Positions 57,442 through 60,000 of a stretch of DNA of 60,000 nt are shown piece after piece. How positions within the stretch are numbered: the stretch's first letter is position 1; the number at the start of each line of letters is the position of its first letter. Position numbers and translations under genes: made by a program. The notes under the pieces are model-generated. The model did not search any database and was not told the origin of the DNA. It saw nothing but the letters and a program-made list of their open reading frames with translations. Source of the stretch: Adiantum capillus-veneris (taxonomy: Eukaryota; Streptophyta; Polypodiopsida; Polypodiales; Pteridaceae). Location of the stretch: positions 91,592,721 through 91,652,720 of the forward strand of contig CM043956.1 in NCBI GenBank assembly GCA_014529385.2. The letters are read 5' to 3'.

Positions 57442-58729
57442 AATTTAAGATCAATTCTTGAACAACCTTGAACAAGTGGAGCAATGTGGACAATGAAAGG
57501 AAGTGAAGAGGCGGCTTGGTGGCTTGCAAAGGTGTTGGTTGATGGTGTGAGAAGGAGAGAGAGTCGGAAGTTGGTGGCAACTTGGTGGAGGAGGCTTTAT
57601 TGAACTAGATCCATAGTCATCTCGTGCCATTCTTCAATCATGGTCATGGTCATTCTTAGACATAAACTCCCATTAGAACCTCAATGCCATATAGTTAGGA
57701 GGAGCTTTGTCACTACAAAGCTAGCATACCAGGGGCTTAGTGACATGAACAGACTATCAAGGCCCATCAATGCCCAAGAAAGCAACCTATCAAGTGACAA
57801 GTAGAAGCATAAATAGGTGATACACAAACTACCAGATTATTGATATGCTAGCTCTCATCTAGTAGCAAGTAGCCACCTTCCAAAGATGGTAGCTAATCAT
57901 GGTAAGCAGCAATATAGTGATATCAAAATGAAAAAATCACTTCATGAACCTTTTTTGAGCTAGCTATCATGGTAGTTTTTATATGATACATAAATACCCG
58001 GATTTCAAAACTTGGTAGTAGCAGCTTGTCGTATATAGATGAGATGCTCAAACACTACCCATATAGTTAGGTGAGGCCTTAGGTTCATCCACCACAATGC
58101 TCTCCACTTTGAAGGAGAGGATATACACCATCCTACTTGCGGTTAGACTTTGCTCTCCAGTTTTGCAGAAAAGAATTTACACAAACCTGGTTGTGGTCAC
58201 ACTCTTCGTGCTGGAATACAAGTTGGTTGATTGGCTAGAACAAGAAATTACTATGCTATGCTCCCGGACGTCCTCACAATTGCAATATGTCAAGCTGAAA
58301 CCCTCACAAGAGAGATGTGTCGAGTCCCCTTCCGAGCCTCAACATCAACCAAGCATCTGCAAGTGTGTAAGAGCAGTTTCACATGCGACTCATCTTAACC
58401 ATGCCCTCATGATCACAACACAATGCTTTGTGTTTCTAACTAGGCAAATTTTGGCAGAGTTGGGAACAATGCCTAGTGTTTCTAACTACGTCAAATTTTA
58501 GTAGAGTTGCGAACTCACTTTTCTAGCTTCGCCACTCACCTACTGAACACAATTGACAACTGTACCTACTTGTCGCCAGAGTTGGGAAACTCCCTTTTCT
58601 TCACCTACCACTCACCCACAAGAACAAAGTTGGGAACCATACCTACACGCCTATTTCATTGAAGTTAAGTCAAATGCTGAAATCGAGCGTGTGAAACCCT
58701 CAGGACTAAATGACACGGAGCATTTAAGA

Positions 58730-58731
<2 letters not shown>
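57442..58731. other. Intergenic, nothing recognised
   Basis: Open frames such as 58097-58501 lack domains and splice support. GGCAGAGTTGGGAA-like motifs recur several times between 58440 and 58640, suggesting decayed repeat sequence. Confidence 0.5.

Positions 58732-58767
<36 letters not shown>
58732..58767 (+). repeat. Uninterrupted run of 36 G
   Basis: Thirty-six consecutive G residues. The exact length is likely uncertain in the source data. Frames over it encode poly-Gly or poly-Pro artefacts. Confidence 0.9.
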
Positions 58768-58768
<1 letters not shown>

Positions 58769-58846
58769 TCAATAGATGGGAAGCTCGCATGCAGCCGTCG
58801 AGGCGATGCCCGCCGTAGATTCCTTATTAAAACTAAACCCGGCCTA

Positions 58847-58885
58847 GAACTAAACCCGGACAAGGGGCCTGTCCGGGTTTAGTTC
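58847..58885. repeat. Perfect 16-bp inverted repeat with 7-base loop
   Basis: GAACTAAACCCGGACA (58847-58862) pairs with TGTCCGGGTTTAGTTC (58870-58885). A partial third copy (AACTAAACCCGG) lies just upstream near 58831. The stem is GC-rich in the middle and would form a stable hairpin on either strand. Confidence 0.92.
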
Positions 58886-58949
58886 CAGGCGAATCCAGGT
58901 TTATCATTTATAATATCATGTAAAATGGCATTGTTTTCACATGTGCGTG

Positions 58950-59040
58950 GACGAGCGACGTGGTTAGCTCAAGCCTCAAAAGGCGTTGGAGTGTGAGGTC
59001 GTAGGTTCCAATCCGGTCTCCTCACCTGCGCTGCCATTTT
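58950..59040 (+). repeat. tRNA-like segment, possible SINE head
   Basis: ACGTGGTTAGCTCAAGCC (58959-58976) resembles an RNA polymerase III A box. GGTTCCAATCC (59004-59014) matches the B-box consensus GGTTCGAATCC at 10 of 11 positions, at a tRNA-like spacing. I cannot fold a convincing cloverleaf or assign an anticodon, so a tRNA-derived SINE or decayed tRNA is more likely than a working tRNA gene. Confidence 0.35.
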
Positions 59041-60000
59041 TTTGGGGGGCTTACCCACCTCGAGATGCCCGCCACCCTTCTGTGCCGTCAATCCCCTTAC
59101 CCACCCCCACGTGCATGGCCGTGTCACTTAGTGTCGTGGGTGTGAAACCCTTCTAACCAATCCGTGCTTGCTATGTTCTGGTCAAGGGAGCTGCTCATGC
59201 TGACGAGTTGCTAATGTGCGTCAGCAGATTAGTGTCACGGTGCCACATCTTGATGAGAGCCTTGACCGGAGTCTGCATTATGTGACGACTGGCCCCACAA
59301 GAGGAAGAACTGGGCCCACGCAAGCGACGAATGGGAATCGACTATTGGATTCTGTAAACCGCCACTATGGCAAACCCACTTGGCATCATATCAGGACAAC
59401 CTATCATGCGGAGCCACGTGGAAAGATACTTCAAGTATCGAATCAATTATCAGATGAAATGTGATTACCAGGCGATATTTACCCGATTTGGGAATTTTGG
59501 GCTGCGATCAACCGACTGGGGGCAATCTAATTTACGTATTTTCCTCTTCGGGAAATCTGCTCTCTGCATAATTCTGTCTGCAGGGAGGGGCCTCAGGGGA
59601 GTCTTTATTAGCAAGAAGTTGGATCAATCTGCGCTTCTGCTTTGATGCTCTCGATTTCATTAATGGCGAGGTCCTGCCACACCCAATTTTAATGGCGAGC
59701 TGCAGTAATTGGGCCCTGTTTGCTTGCACAGAGCTCGGCCATCGATAGGGCGCTGTTTCCGGCACTTGGGCTCTTCTAGCAAGATTATGGTACAACAGAG
59801 CGCTGATTATTTCATTTTTCTGGCTGAAATCGCCTTGTAATGAAGCAGAACAATACACAGCCCTCATTTTTCTTGCTGAAATCGCATCTCAGCGGAAGTT
59901 GAATGATCCATATCTCCCATTTTCGAAGTGGGCAGTGCTACATTTTTTCTAACTTTAGCAGCAGACTTCCTCACAGAGGAGGGATGCAGCAGAGAATTGA
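59041..60000. other. Window end, no gene recognised
   Basis: GC content rises compared with the TE blocks. A 22-bp direct repeat with one mismatch (TCATTTTTCTKGCTGAAATC plus two bases, at 59812 and 59864, period 52) is present. The stretch could be upstream sequence of a gene beyond the window, but nothing here shows it. Confidence 0.45.

Noticed and set aside
58553-58882. Frame with a long glycine run across the G36 tract
   Set aside because: The Gly run is just the homopolymer; flanking residues show no glycine-rich protein family and there is no start context or splicing.

Overview
The window looks like nuclear DNA of a land plant, most likely a seed-free plant such as a fern or lycophyte (inferred). 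The grounds are spliceosomal introns, a plant-type DNA polymerase alpha B subunit gene, Ty1/copia and Ty3/gypsy elements with plant-style initiator-Met primer sites, and many long (GA)n/(GT)n arrays. About 80-85% is transposable-element or repeat sequence. No rRNA genes or CRISPR arrays are seen.

1-4.7 kb: repeat-rich intergenic DNA with microsatellites and three local tandem duplications. 4.9-9.7 kb: the only ordinary host gene, a 16-exon, apparently intact POLA2 (640 codons by my splicing), with a perfect E2F site upstream. 9.7-12.6 kb: intergenic.

12.6-26.0 kb: a minus-strand Ty3/gypsy element with ~2-kb LTRs and decayed gag and integrase. Its 5' LTR is interrupted by a 5.7-kb non-autonomous LTR element with a perfect 5-bp target-site duplication. 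27.5-35.0 kb: a degraded plus-strand LTR element holding an antisense coiled-coil pseudogene. A histone H3-like pseudogene abuts its right end. 36.1-45.0 kb: a relic LTR fragment and two minus-strand copia elements. One has lost its integrase (gag-protease runs straight into reverse transcriptase, out of frame). The other has three stop codons in gag and is cut within reverse transcriptase.

47.6-57.3 kb is the highlight: a ~9.7-kb DNA transposon with 32-bp terminal inverted repeats (one mismatch), inserted into an older copia-type LTR. It has four spliced genes: (A) a three-exon putative RNase H-fold transposase; (B) an antisense gene of unknown function with one frameshift; (C) a six-exon fusion of a histone H3 fold, with an H3-like ARTK/ARK tail, to a Ulp1-type (C48) cysteine protease domain; (D) a three-exon protein with a BAH-like domain and a possible ubiquitin-like C-terminus. 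Genes A/B and C/D are convergent, and B/C share a repeat-rich divergent promoter. The cargo suggests a transposon that handles chromatin and SUMO/ubiquitin-like modifiers. The histone core carries several residues typical of centromeric H3, and an independent H3-like relic at 35.0-35.3 kb shares them. I know of no described transposon encoding an H3-Ulp1 fusion, but I could not search databases.

57.4-60 kb: no gene recognised. It holds a 36-base G run, a perfect 16-bp hairpin and a possible tRNA-derived SINE head.
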